A stretch of DNA of 22,022 nucleotides, taken from the NCBI GenBank assembly GCA_947628025.1, contig CANQYH010000016.1, positions 1 through 22,022 on the forward strand, in the 5' to 3' direction. This document shows, in pieces, positions 12,922-21,400 of this stretch (its first letter is position 1; every line of letters begins with the position of its first letter). This stretch comes from an uncultured Lachnospiraceae bacterium. GTDB lineage: Bacteria > Bacillota > Clostridia > Lachnospirales > Lachnospiraceae. The translations under genes and the position numbers were made by a program. The notes beneath the pieces were generated by a model that worked only from the letters and a program-made list of their open reading frames with translations, was not told the DNA's origin and did not search any database.

Positions 12922-14991
12922 TCAGATCAGTTCGCACTCCGGCGCCGACGCTCCCGACGTGCGGATGTTCCCGTCCGCGTCCGCGGTGATCGTAGTCAAA
13001 TGACCCGCCAGCGCCACATCGCGGCTGAGACCGTCGTCGTCGTAAAGCTCGTACGACGCAGATGTTTTTATATAATGCAGCAAGCGCAGATGGGAAGCGT
13101 CCACCTCGTCCGTAAAACACCCGCCGTCCGACAGCGGAACCAGATGGTCCGGCCGCAGAAATACCAGCACTTCGTCGAGCGCCGCTTTCACATAGTGATG
13201 TCCCGCCGGCAGGACCTCCGTTTCAAACGAATCTCTCCCGCGCATACGATACAGCTTCATCTCCTCCGGCAGATATACGTAACGGCCGTCCGCATTCTGA
13301 CGGTAGACCGGCGCGATCATCAGACCGGATCCCACCATCAGCTGGTCCTCCGCCTGCGGCGCAAACGCATCCTCCGGATAAACGAACGCCAGCGGCATAA
13401 ACATCAGATCGTCCGTCAGCGCCGCTTTCATAAACTCGCTGTAAAGATAAGGAAGCAGCGCGTAGCGCAGCCCGATCACCCTGCGGAAAGCGTCCGTATT
13501 CTCAAACCGGTAAAATTCCTGCTCTCTGGTCCCAATGGCCGAATGATTGCGCATCAGCGGCGTAAAGATCCCCAGTTCCAGCCAGCGAAGCATCAGATCC
13601 TCGGTCGTATCGTCTCCGAAGCCGCCCAGATCCGCGCCCGTATACAGGAACCCGCACATATTCAGCGACGGGAGCATCTGCAGGTTCAAAAGGATATGGG
13701 ACCACCAGGAACTGTTGTCGCCCATCCAGATGCCGCCGTACCGGTGCATCCCCACATAGGAGGACCGGGAGAACAGCAGGATCCGCTTGTCCGGCGAGAT
13801 CCGCTCGAAAGCCTCCCCGGCGGCGCGGGTCATATTGTACCCGTACAGATTGTGTACGCGGTCATGGCGCACCCGCTGTCCGCGGCACTGATGGTAAAAC
13901 AGCCGGTAATCCGCGCGGCGGTTGGCCAGCCCCAGCGCCAGATCTTTCAGCTCGAACAGCTTGCGCATCTGGGTATCCTCATCGTCCGTCTGGTACGGCA
14001 TATGTTTTTCCAGGATCTTTTTTACGTATTCCTCACTGTAAAAGATCGCCGGCTCGTTCATGTCGTTCCAAAAGCCCTCGATCCCGGCCTCGACAAGCAC
14101 GCGGTACCAGTTGCCGAACCATCTCCTGGCCTCCGGATTCAGCACATCGGGAAAATGCACCCGCCCCGGCCAGACGCCGGCGACAAAGTACGTGCCGTCC
14201 TCATTTTGGCAGAAATACCCGTTCCGCACGCCTTCCTCGTAGACCGGGTAGCCCTCCTCGATCTTTACGCCGGCGTCGATGATCGGCACCAGATGAATGT
14301 GCTGCGCTTTCATCTCTTCCGCGAAAGCCGGAAAATCCGGGAAGCGCTCCTTATGAACGGTAAAATCCTTGAAACGCTCCATATAATCGATGTCCATATA
14401 AACGGCGTCCAGCGGGATCCGCTTCTCACGGTGTTCTTTCACCACACGGCGGATATCGTCCGCGCATTTATAGCCCCACCGGCTCTGCCCGTAGCCGAAC
14501 GCCCACTTCGGCGGAATATAGCTGCGCCCGATCATGGAGCGGAATTCCCTTACCAGCTCCCGCAGGCTTTGAGCCTCCAGAAGATACAGGACAAAACCGC
14601 CCTCCGATACCGTGACCGTCAGTTTGTCCCTCTTCGTATAGCCGCAGTCAAAGGTCACTTTCTGAGCCGCGTCCACGAAAATGCCAAACCGCTGTTTCCC
14701 GTCCACGATCAGGAAATTATGCGCGCCGTAAAGGGAGCGCTTCGACTCCGTGTGCCCCGGATCGTCCATGCAGTTGGCTTCGTAGATCCAGCCCCGCTTG
14801 TTGATACCGCGGACATTCTCGCCCAGGCCGTACAGCCTGTCTTTCTCGCCCAGATCGCAGGAAAAGGCATGGCCGTCCTCCGTCTCGGTTTCCTCAAAGT
14901 ATCCGTCCGGCAGATTCCCGGTTTCCGCGGGGATCTCCGATACCACCGCTTCCGTATCGAACGGTTCGCCAAATACATATTTTCGTATCAT
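12922..14991 (-). CDS. Glycoside hydrolase family 31 alpha-glucosidase (isomaltase-like)
   Basis: 689 residues, cytoplasmic (no signal peptide), resembling the characterised Ruminococcus (Blautia) obeum alpha-glucosidase of about 660 residues. It hydrolyses terminal alpha-glucosidic bonds. Visible features: N-terminal beta-sandwich with YGLGENVRGINKRG, the (beta/alpha)8 barrel starting near PPKWAFGYGQSRWGY, the catalytic nucleophile D310 in WNDMNEP, and the acid/base D425 in WMGDN, followed by C-terminal beta domains. W172 (SRWGY) corresponds to the tryptophan known to favour alpha-1,6 over alpha-1,4 linkages, so isomalto-oligosaccharides are the inferred substrates. AGAGGATGG precedes the ATG at 14991. 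It follows the HD-domain gene by 64 bases on the same strand and probably shares its transcript; MalQ lies further upstream on the same strand. Confidence 0.93.
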   Translation of the reverse strand: MIRKYVFGEPFDTEAVVSEIPAETGNLPDGYFEETETEDGHAFSCDLGEKDRLYGLGENVRGINKRGWIYEANCMDDPGHTESKRSLYGAHNFLIVDGKQRFGIFVDAAQKVTFDCGYTKRDKLTVTVSEGGFVLYLLEAQSLRELVREFRSMIGRSYIPPKWAFGYGQSRWGYKCADDIRRVVKEHREKRIPLDAVYMDIDYMERFKDFTVHKERFPDFPAFAEEMKAQHIHLVPIIDAGVKIEEGYPVYEEGVRNGYFCQNEDGTYFVAGVWPGRVHFPDVLNPEARRWFGNWYRVLVEAGIEGFWNDMNEPAIFYSEEYVKKILEKHMPYQTDDEDTQMRKLFELKDLALGLANRRADYRLFYHQCRGQRVRHDRVHNLYGYNMTRAAGEAFERISPDKRILLFSRSSYVGMHRYGGIWMGDNSSWWSHILLNLQMLPSLNMCGFLYTGADLGGFGDDTTEDLMLRWLELGIFTPLMRNHSAIGTREQEFYRFENTDAFRRVIGLRYALLPYLYSEFMKAALTDDLMFMPLAFVYPEDAFAPQAEDQLMVGSGLMIAPVYRQNADGRYVYLPEEMKLYRMRGRDSFETEVLPAGHHYVKAALDEVLVFLRPDHLVPLSDGGCFTDEVDASHLRLLHYIKTSASYELYDDDGLSRDVALAGHLTTITADADGNIRTSGASAPECELI

Positions 14992-15021
14992 GTTTCCATC
15001 CTCTCTCCGCCGCGGCCGCAG

Positions 15022-15042
15022 AAACGCGGGCCGCCGCGCTTT
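15022..15042 (-). other. Intercistronic GC hairpin
   Basis: AAACGCGG and CCGCGCTTT flank a 4-nt loop (one bulged base), lying between the HD-domain gene and the alpha-glucosidase. There is no U-run, so it is more likely an mRNA-stability or processing element than a terminator. Confidence 0.3.
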
Positions 15043-15055
15043 CCGGGCTGCGCCC

Positions 15056-15607
15056 TTAATTTTCGGTCAGGCTCCGCTCTCCGAATACCATATCCAGCAA
15101 AAGCCGGTATTCCTCATAAAACGGATACTCTTTAAATTCCGCGAACGATTCATACACGCTCCGGTAATACCATTCCTGCATCTTTTTCTCTTTCTGCCGG
15201 AATTTGTTCCAGATCTGATCGCCAAAAACCAAATAATCCTCGGCCGTACTCCTGAGATTGCTCAGCTTATCTCCAAACGCGATCAGTTTTTCCTCTCTTG
15301 CCGCCACACGCAGGCGGTCCACCGTAGTCTGCTTGCGCTCCAGCCAAGTCTTCCGCTTGTCCTCGCTCTCCGCCAGGACCAGATCGGCTACGCGCTTTCC
15401 GAAACGCTCCTGCAGTTCGTCATAGGTGACGCCCGCGTCTTCTATGACGTCATGGAGATAGGCCGCGGCAATGACCTCGGGGTCGCCGGTCATAACCGCC
15501 GCGATCGCCGCCACCTCTCTGGGGTGAATAATATACGGCAGGCTGCTCCCTTTGCGGAAAACGTTCTCGTGGGCCTTTGCGGCAAAATCTGCTGCTTTTC
15601 GAATCAT
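15056..15607 (-). CDS. HD-domain protein, probable small alarmone hydrolase (MESH1/SpoT-hydrolase type)
   Basis: 183 residues made up of one HD domain. Key residues match the (p)ppGpp-hydrolase half of Rel/SpoT: H28 (YIIHP), the H52-D53 pair with E56-D57 (LHDVIED) and D113 in GDKLSNLR, which together bind manganese and activate water. There is no synthetase, TGS or ACT domain, and the length is close to stand-alone small alarmone hydrolases. The inferred reaction is removal of the 3'-pyrophosphate of (p)ppGpp, but related HD enzymes act on other nucleotides. The start at 15607 is chosen for the GAGAGGAG site five bases upstream; an in-frame ATG at 15673 has no such site. It is divergent from the gene at 15806 and leads into the alpha-glucosidase gene. 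Confidence 0.8.
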   Translation of the reverse strand: MIRKAADFAAKAHENVFRKGSSLPYIIHPREVAAIAAVMTGDPEVIAAAYLHDVIEDAGVTYDELQERFGKRVADLVLAESEDKRKTWLERKQTTVDRLRVAAREEKLIAFGDKLSNLRSTAEDYLVFGDQIWNKFRQKEKKMQEWYYRSVYESFAEFKEYPFYEEYRLLLDMVFGERSLTEN

Positions 15608-15703
15608 GATTCTCCTCTCTTCCGATCGAGATGCACCGTGGTAAGAAATAGAACCGCCCGTCATCCGCCGCATCCAGCCGGATCACGGGTATTTGATTTA
15701 CCC

Positions 15704-15732
15704 ATCATAACATATCCGCAGGAAATTTAGAA
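15704..15732 (-). promoter_or_regulatory. Possible promoter of the HD-domain/alpha-glucosidase unit
   Basis: TATGAT (15709-15704 on the minus strand) with a weak TTCTAA 17 bp upstream. A short dyad GGGTA/TACCC lies just downstream. Confidence 0.35.
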
Positions 15733-15739
15733 GATAAAC

Positions 15740-15768
15740 TTGTAAGAAAGATGATTTTCTGGTATGCT
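15740..15768 (+). promoter_or_regulatory. Promoter of the membrane-anchored protein gene
   Basis: TTGTAA (15740-15745), 17-bp spacer, TATGCT (15763-15768). The leader before the ATG at 15806 is about 30 nt. Confidence 0.55.
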
Positions 15769-15805
15769 AAGAAAAGCAGTTTTAATCTTATCAGGAGGAA
15801 TTTTC

Positions 15806-16486
15806 ATGGAACAGCGTCCACGCCGCCGGACCCCGGCCAAAAAAAAGAAATCGATCTTTCAATATGAATGGGTCCGGACTTTATTATTTTATATCCTGCC
15901 TTTTGTCGTGATCAACCTGGTGATCTTTTTCCTCGCCACTACGCGGCCCAGCTATGCGCTCGACGTAGCGGATACCGCCGATTACCGTACGACGGAACTC
16001 ACCTTTACGATCACCTCCCGTATGCCGTTAAAGAGCGTGACGATCACGCTGGACGGACAGCCTCTGGACCTGACGCAGGCGGGAAAACGCAGTTATAAGG
16101 CCACGATCGTGCAGAACGGCGTCCTGGAGATCCACATGGAGAATTTTAACGGCATGGCCATCACCGGCTACGAAGTCATCGATATCCTGGACAAAGAATC
16201 TCCGGATGTGATCTCCTATTCCGTCAACGAAGGGCTCCTGACGCTCACTCTCAGCGATACCCAATCAGGGATCGATTATGACCACCTGACTGCCACTACC
16301 AGCGACGGCCGGATCATTACTCCGGTCTCCATCAACCGTGAGTCCGGTATCGTTATTTTCCAGATGGATCCGAACGGCCTGGCTGTTTCCATACTGGATA
16401 TGTCCGGCAACGAGTACCTGCCCTCGTTCTCCCTGACCCAGATCGACGAAGCGGAGAATTCTTCCCAAGAGGTCGTCGTAGAATAA
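15806..16486 (+). CDS. Single-pass membrane protein with Ig-like extracellular region, function unknown
   Basis: 226 residues. A very basic N-terminus (EQRPRRRTPAKKKK) is followed by one hydrophobic helix at about 25-44 (LLFYILPFVVINLVIFFLAT), so the protein is a type II anchor with the rest outside the cell. The exterior reads as two beta-rich units of about 85 residues: one around LTFTITSRMPLKSVTITLDGQPLDL and one around DVISYSVNEGLLTLTLSDTQSGIDYDHL, ending IVIFQMDPNGLAVSILDMSGNEYLP, patterns like those of bacterial Ig/cadherin-like folds. No catalytic or sortase motif is seen. Start at 15806 chosen for the AGGAGG seven bases upstream. It is transcribed opposite to its neighbours and probably monocistronic. 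Family not recognised. Confidence 0.8.
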   Translation: MEQRPRRRTPAKKKKSIFQYEWVRTLLFYILPFVVINLVIFFLATTRPSYALDVADTADYRTTELTFTITSRMPLKSVTITLDGQPLDLTQAGKRSYKATIVQNGVLEIHMENFNGMAITGYEVIDILDKESPDVISYSVNEGLLTLTLSDTQSGIDYDHLTATTSDGRIITPVSINRESGIVIFQMDPNGLAVSILDMSGNEYLPSFSLTQIDEAENSSQEVVVE

Positions 16487-16613
16487 CCTGCCCGGAGAAC
16501 CCGTTTCCCACGTATCATGATCCGAACGGAGCTGCCGCAAGATCCATTTTATCTCGATCGTTCTGTGCGTTTTGCTTCCATTCTCATTTGTAAGCGCTGC
16601 ACAGGACCGGCTG

Positions 16614-16652
16614 AGATTCCATGTATTTTGCCGCAGCCCCTTTTTTGTGCAT
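16614..16652 (+). terminator. Weak terminator candidate
   Basis: GGCTG and CAGCC arms separated by about 20 nt and followed by CCTTTTTT, about 130 nt past the stop of the gene at 15806. The stem is short, so support is weak. Confidence 0.3.
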
Positions 16653-16664
16653 GACCCGTAAAAC

Positions 16665-18161
16665 TCAGACGCCCCTGCCGTAAAGCCGGCACATCCGGCG
16701 GCACTTTCTTGCCAGTTCCGGCGTGAACGCGCCTTTTTTCATCCGCCATTTCCAGTTTTCGCCCAGAGTGGACGGCGTATTGATCCGGGCCTCGCTTCCC
16801 AGACCCAGATAATCCTGAAGCGGAATGACCGCAAGCTTCGCCACGCTGGAAAGAGCAAGGCGGATAAAGCTCCAGGAGACCTCTCCCTCCGGCTCCGACT
16901 GAAAGCCCATATATTCCAGCGCATAAGCCCTGTCCTCCGGTTTCATGGCATCATACCAGCCTTTTACCGTATCGTTGTCGTGGGTGCCCGTATAGACGAC
17001 GCAATTTTGATCGTAAAAACAAGGCAGATAATTGCTGGGTTCCCGGCAGTCGAACGCAAACTGCAGCACTTTCATGCCCGGAAATCCGCTGTCCTCCAAG
17101 AGCTTCAGCACGTCCGGCGTCAGAAATCCCAGATCCTCCGCGATGATATCGACCTCTCCGAAAACCTCTTTCATTTTCCGGAAGATCGAGATACCGGGGC
17201 CCGGCTCCCACTGTCCGTACATGGCAGTGGCCGCGTCAAACGGAACCGCGTAGTATTTCTCAAACCCGCGGAAATGATCCACCCGCACCATATCGTACAG
17301 TTCAAAGCAATACTTCATGCGCCGCATCCACCAGGCGTAACCGGTCTCTCGATGGTAGTCCCAGCGATAGAGCGGGTTGCCCCACAGCTGCCCCGTATCG
17401 GAAAACGCGTCCGGCGGCACTCCGGCTACGGACTGCGGCCGGCACTCCGCGTCGAACTGGAACAGTTCCGGATGGCTCCAGCTGTCGGCGCTGTCAAAGG
17501 CCACATAGATCGGAATATCTCCGATGATCCGGATCCCCTGTTTATGGGCGTATTCTTTCAGGGCTTTCCACTGCCGGATGAACATCATCTGCTGGAACTC
17601 GTAAAAACGGATCTCCTCTTTCAGCTTCTCGCGGTAACGCGCCACGGCTTCCGGACGGCGCAGTTTGATATCCTCGTCCCACTCGCTCCAGCTTTTTTCT
17701 CCGAACGATTTCTTCACAGCCGCATAAAAGCAGTATTCCCTCGTCTCATCATAAAGCCGGGACTCCAGGATCCCGTCGATATCCCCGCCCCGCGCTTCCG
17801 TCTGTCTCTTCCAGCGCTCATAGGCTTTCCGCAGAACCGGGAAACGGTTACGATAGACCGCCTCATAATCAATATAACTTTCATTCCGGCCGAAATCCGC
17901 CGCATCGCATTCTTCCCGGGTCAGCAGGCCCTCATCGATCAGCTGTTCCAGATCGATATAATAGGGGTTCCCGGCGAACGCCGAGAAAGCCTGGTACGGC
18001 GAATCGCCGTAACCGGTCGGTCCCAGCGGAAGTATCTGCCAGTAATTCTGTCCGGCTTCTTTCAGGCTGTCGATGAAGTCGCAGGCTTCTTTTGAAAACG
18101 TGCCGATCCCGTACCTGGAAGGCAGACTGGCAACCGGCAACAAAATGCCGCACTCTCTCAT
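16665..18161 (-). CDS. malQ: 4-alpha-glucanotransferase (amylomaltase, GH77)
   Basis: 498 residues, the usual length. It transfers 1,4-alpha-glucan segments between maltodextrins in the cytoplasm, releasing glucose. GH77 marks: N-terminal GILLPVASLPSRYGIGTF and YWQILPLGPTGYGDSPYQ, nucleophile D295 in RVDHFRGFEKYY, acid/base E342 in IIAEDLG, and transition-state stabiliser D395 in TGTHDNDT. The start at 18161 is chosen because AAGGAGG is eight bases upstream and because family members begin at this point; a longer in-frame start at 18221 lies inside the promoter. Together with the GH31 enzyme it would process linear and branched alpha-glucans. It has its own promoter and is separated from the HD/alpha-glucosidase unit by an opposite-strand gene. 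Confidence 0.96.
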   Translation of the reverse strand: MRECGILLPVASLPSRYGIGTFSKEACDFIDSLKEAGQNYWQILPLGPTGYGDSPYQAFSAFAGNPYYIDLEQLIDEGLLTREECDAADFGRNESYIDYEAVYRNRFPVLRKAYERWKRQTEARGGDIDGILESRLYDETREYCFYAAVKKSFGEKSWSEWDEDIKLRRPEAVARYREKLKEEIRFYEFQQMMFIRQWKALKEYAHKQGIRIIGDIPIYVAFDSADSWSHPELFQFDAECRPQSVAGVPPDAFSDTGQLWGNPLYRWDYHRETGYAWWMRRMKYCFELYDMVRVDHFRGFEKYYAVPFDAATAMYGQWEPGPGISIFRKMKEVFGEVDIIAEDLGFLTPDVLKLLEDSGFPGMKVLQFAFDCREPSNYLPCFYDQNCVVYTGTHDNDTVKGWYDAMKPEDRAYALEYMGFQSEPEGEVSWSFIRLALSSVAKLAVIPLQDYLGLGSEARINTPSTLGENWKWRMKKGAFTPELARKCRRMCRLYGRGV

Positions 18162-18192
18162 ATGCAGGCCCTCCTTATTCAATGTCCCCATT

Positions 18193-18221
18193 ATCATAAC
18201 AAAAAATACGGTTTTTCGCAA
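18193..18221 (-). promoter_or_regulatory. malQ promoter
   Basis: On the minus strand TTGCGA (18221-18216), a T-rich 17-bp spacer and TATGAT (18198-18193). The start would be near 18187, giving a leader of about 26 nt. Confidence 0.65.
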
Positions 18222-18283
18222 TTATGTTTTTCGCCGCTTTCCGTACATTTCCGGAATATCGTAAGGGCCCGGCCTGCAAAAAG

Positions 18284-18375
18284 CCGGCGTAATACGGCTG
18301 CGCGGCGGGTCCAGGGTCCCGGAGTTCGACTATTCCAGCGGAAACAATCCCGGCATAATACGGCTGCACGGCGAG
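18284..18375. repeat. Pair of 26-bp direct repeats downstream of the SpaA-type gene
   Basis: Copies at 18284-18309 and 18350-18375 share 23 of 26 bases; the common core is TAATACGGCTGC. They are 66 bp apart, start to start. On the minus strand both translate to QPYYAG in the frame that continues past the stop codon of the large surface protein gene. No A- or T-run follows, so they are not simple terminators. Confidence 0.7.
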
Positions 18376-18417
18376 CCCGGGAACCGCGCAGCCGCAGGGA
18401 CAGATATCAGGGACGGA

Positions 18418-21400
18418 TCAGGCCTGTTCTCCTGCCGTCCTCCTTTGTTCCACACGCCTCGCGCGTCTCAGAAGCAGCCAGCACAACGGCAGCAGGAACA
18501 GCCCCAGGCCAACGACGGTTTTGGTCGTGCTGCTCAGTTTCCGGAACCAGACGAGCAGATCCTCCAGCAGATTTGCCTGTGGTACCGGCAGTTCCGCCAC
18601 GGGTTCCGCAGACGGAACGATTACCTCCACTACAGACTCCGGCTCCGGCGGCAGCTCTTCGGCGGCAGGCTCCGGCTCCGTTTCCGCTTCCGTAACAGGA
18701 GGCGGCAGCGTCCGTTCGTAGACGGCCTGCCAGGCGATCCCCTCGGCCGGACCCAGAACCGCCTGTCCGCCATAGGTTACATCCACATCCGCCACATACA
18801 TTTGTCCCTCCGCCGTCGCCTGTCGGCATACGGTCCCCTCATCGGTGATCCACGGATCCGAGGTCCAATTTGTATGATCGATCCTGTAATAGGCGGGATC
18901 GACGCCGATCAGCTCCAGCAATTCGCTCTCATATCCGCTGAAAGGCTCTTCTTCTCTTGCCGGAACCAGGGTATCGCCCAGCTCGTAACTGTCATTTCCG
19001 TAGCCCTCGACGGTGATCGGGAACCGAAAGCCCGGAACCCAGCGCCAGTTAGAATATGTGATTTCTGCCGCGGGCAGGACCGCTTCTCCTCTTAGGCCGG
19101 TCTCGTCGTCCGTCACCAGGACCGTATGCTCTCCCGGCAGAGCGGAAGCATTCTCCACTCCCTCATAGCGTACCGTTTCCTGCGCATATCTTACCGTCTG
19201 CGGCAGCGTGACGGAGATCTGCTGACTGGATCTCAGTTCATACGTCTCTCCGTCCAGGGTGTAGGTCTGCGGCGGCCTCCGGTCCTCCGGCGCCTCTGCC
19301 CATGTACCGGCAAACGGGTCGAACTGCACCGTGATCCGGACAGTCTCTTCCTGAGCCGCCGGTTCCGTCCATTCGCTTTCCGCAAACGCGCTCTCCTGCG
19401 GCGGCATCTCCGCCCGGGCAAGTTCTCCGGCGTCCGTCATACGAACCGTCCCGTCCGGGACCGGGGCTCCTGCTTCGTCGTTTAAAACCAGGTCCGACTC
19501 AGCCGTCCAGGTTTCACGCAAACTGTCCGTTTCCGCGGCCCACGCGGCTCCTGCAATCGCCAGGGTCAGTCCCGCCGCGGCCAGCAGGACGCCAGCCGTT
19601 TTCTTTTTCTTTCCTTTCAAGATACGTCCCCCTAAAAACAGCATCGCGGCAAAGGAACCGAGCGCAGTCAGCCAGGCCAGTATCCCTGCCCCCGCGTTCG
19701 CATCACCGGTATCGGGGGTGTAAGAAAGAGACTCAGGACCAGACTGGCGATCGTAGATCCTCGGTCCGCCCAGCGGCGCTGCGTCGGCTTCCAGCAATTC
19801 AAGCGGCCGGTATTCCGCCCGGACCACCGCTCTGGCTCTCGGAACCGGCTCCTCCGGAACCGGGACGTCCGGCGACGTCTCCGGCGGCAGTTCCGGCCGG
19901 GTTTCAGGCGGAATCTCCGGGATCGTCTCAGGCGGGGTCTCAGGGACCGTTTCCGGCGGGGTCTCAGGAATCGTCTCCGGCAGGGTCTCAGTTTCCTCCG
20001 GCGGAGTCTCGGGCGGCAGCTTCTCGTCTTTCATGACCACCTGATCGATCCTTCCGTCCAGAGATACGGAGAATTCGATATCCTCCGCATACCCGTAACC
20101 GGCCGGCGCATAGATTTCCCGCAGGATATAGGTTTCTCCCGCTTTCAATTTTCCCGTGATCTCATGCGCTTCTCTGCCGGAGACCCATTCTTCGATGATA
20201 TGTTCCTCCCGGTCCAGAATCTGCAGTTTTGCGCCCGGCACTTCCTCCGTACCGGTGATATCCGTCTTGCGGACGGAAACGCGCGTCGGTCGGTCTTCCA
20301 TGACCGCCTGCAGCTCTCCGCTCTCATTTCCTAATATAAATCCCATATCGCCGCTGTAAGCGTATCCGTCCGGCGGCGCTGCCTCATGGAGCCGGTATGC
20401 CACATCCGGATCCAACGCGGCTTTCACTTCATATCCATCTCCTCCGGAAATCCATTCCTCCACGATATTTCCCTCCTCATCTAAAATCTGCAGCCGCGCT
20501 CCGGGAAGCGGGCCCCCGGTCAGGCTTTCCGTCTTGCTCACGATCAGTCTCTGCCTGGCGTCGTATCCCACGATCCCATGGACGGCGCCGTCTTCGCCCG
20601 TCTCGAAAGCGAAAAGAACGTGCTCCCGGCTGCTCCCGTCGCTGTAAACGGTCGTCTCCAACAGCTGATACTTTGTTTTAGGGCTCAGCAGCTCCGGCTC
20701 CGTCTGCTTCTCTCCCACCGTCAGGTCCGGCTTTTCACCGGTAGGAACAAACTCCGCCAGCACGCTCCCGTCCGGCCCCGTCAAACGAAGTGAAACTGTC
20801 CGCGGCGCGCGGTCGCCGGCCGCATATCCCTGCTCCCCCAGATGCACGCGCTTCAGGACCCGTCCGGTGATCTCCCGAGAGCCGTCGCTGTATAAGGTTC
20901 TTTCTGTAAACATATAAAGACCGTCTTCCAGGAAACCGTCCTGTTCCGTCAGCACGCGGCCTTCGCCGGTGGCGACCCAGACGGCCGTCTCCCGTCCCGC
21001 CTCGTCCGTCGCCGTTATCTCTGTCTTCACCGCGTACCGGCCCCGAAGCGTCAGCGAGTAGAGATCATGGACCGTAACCGCCGCCGTCCTATCGCCGATC
21101 GTCTGGATCCTTTTTCCGTCTTCTGACAATGTGAAAACCACCGGCCGCATCGGTTCATACCCCGCGGGGACCTTTAATTCCATCAAAATATAGGTCTGTC
21201 CGGCGACCAACCCCTCCAGCACATGTCCATTCTCATCCGCCGGAGTCGTCCACCGTTCTGCGGGATGGTTCGGGTCGTATACGTATTCACCGCTCTCACC
21301 GATTCCCGCGACGCGGTATACGGCCAGCTCCGCTCCCTCTACAAAAACGCCCTCCATCTGACGTCCTCCCAGGGAGACAAGTTCTTTCTTATACAAAACG

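Noticed and set aside
12844..15135. Long open frame antisense to the GH31 gene, and one of similar type at 4120-5676 over helD
   Set aside because: Both lack motifs and ribosome sites, and the opposite strand encodes complete enzymes with all catalytic residues.
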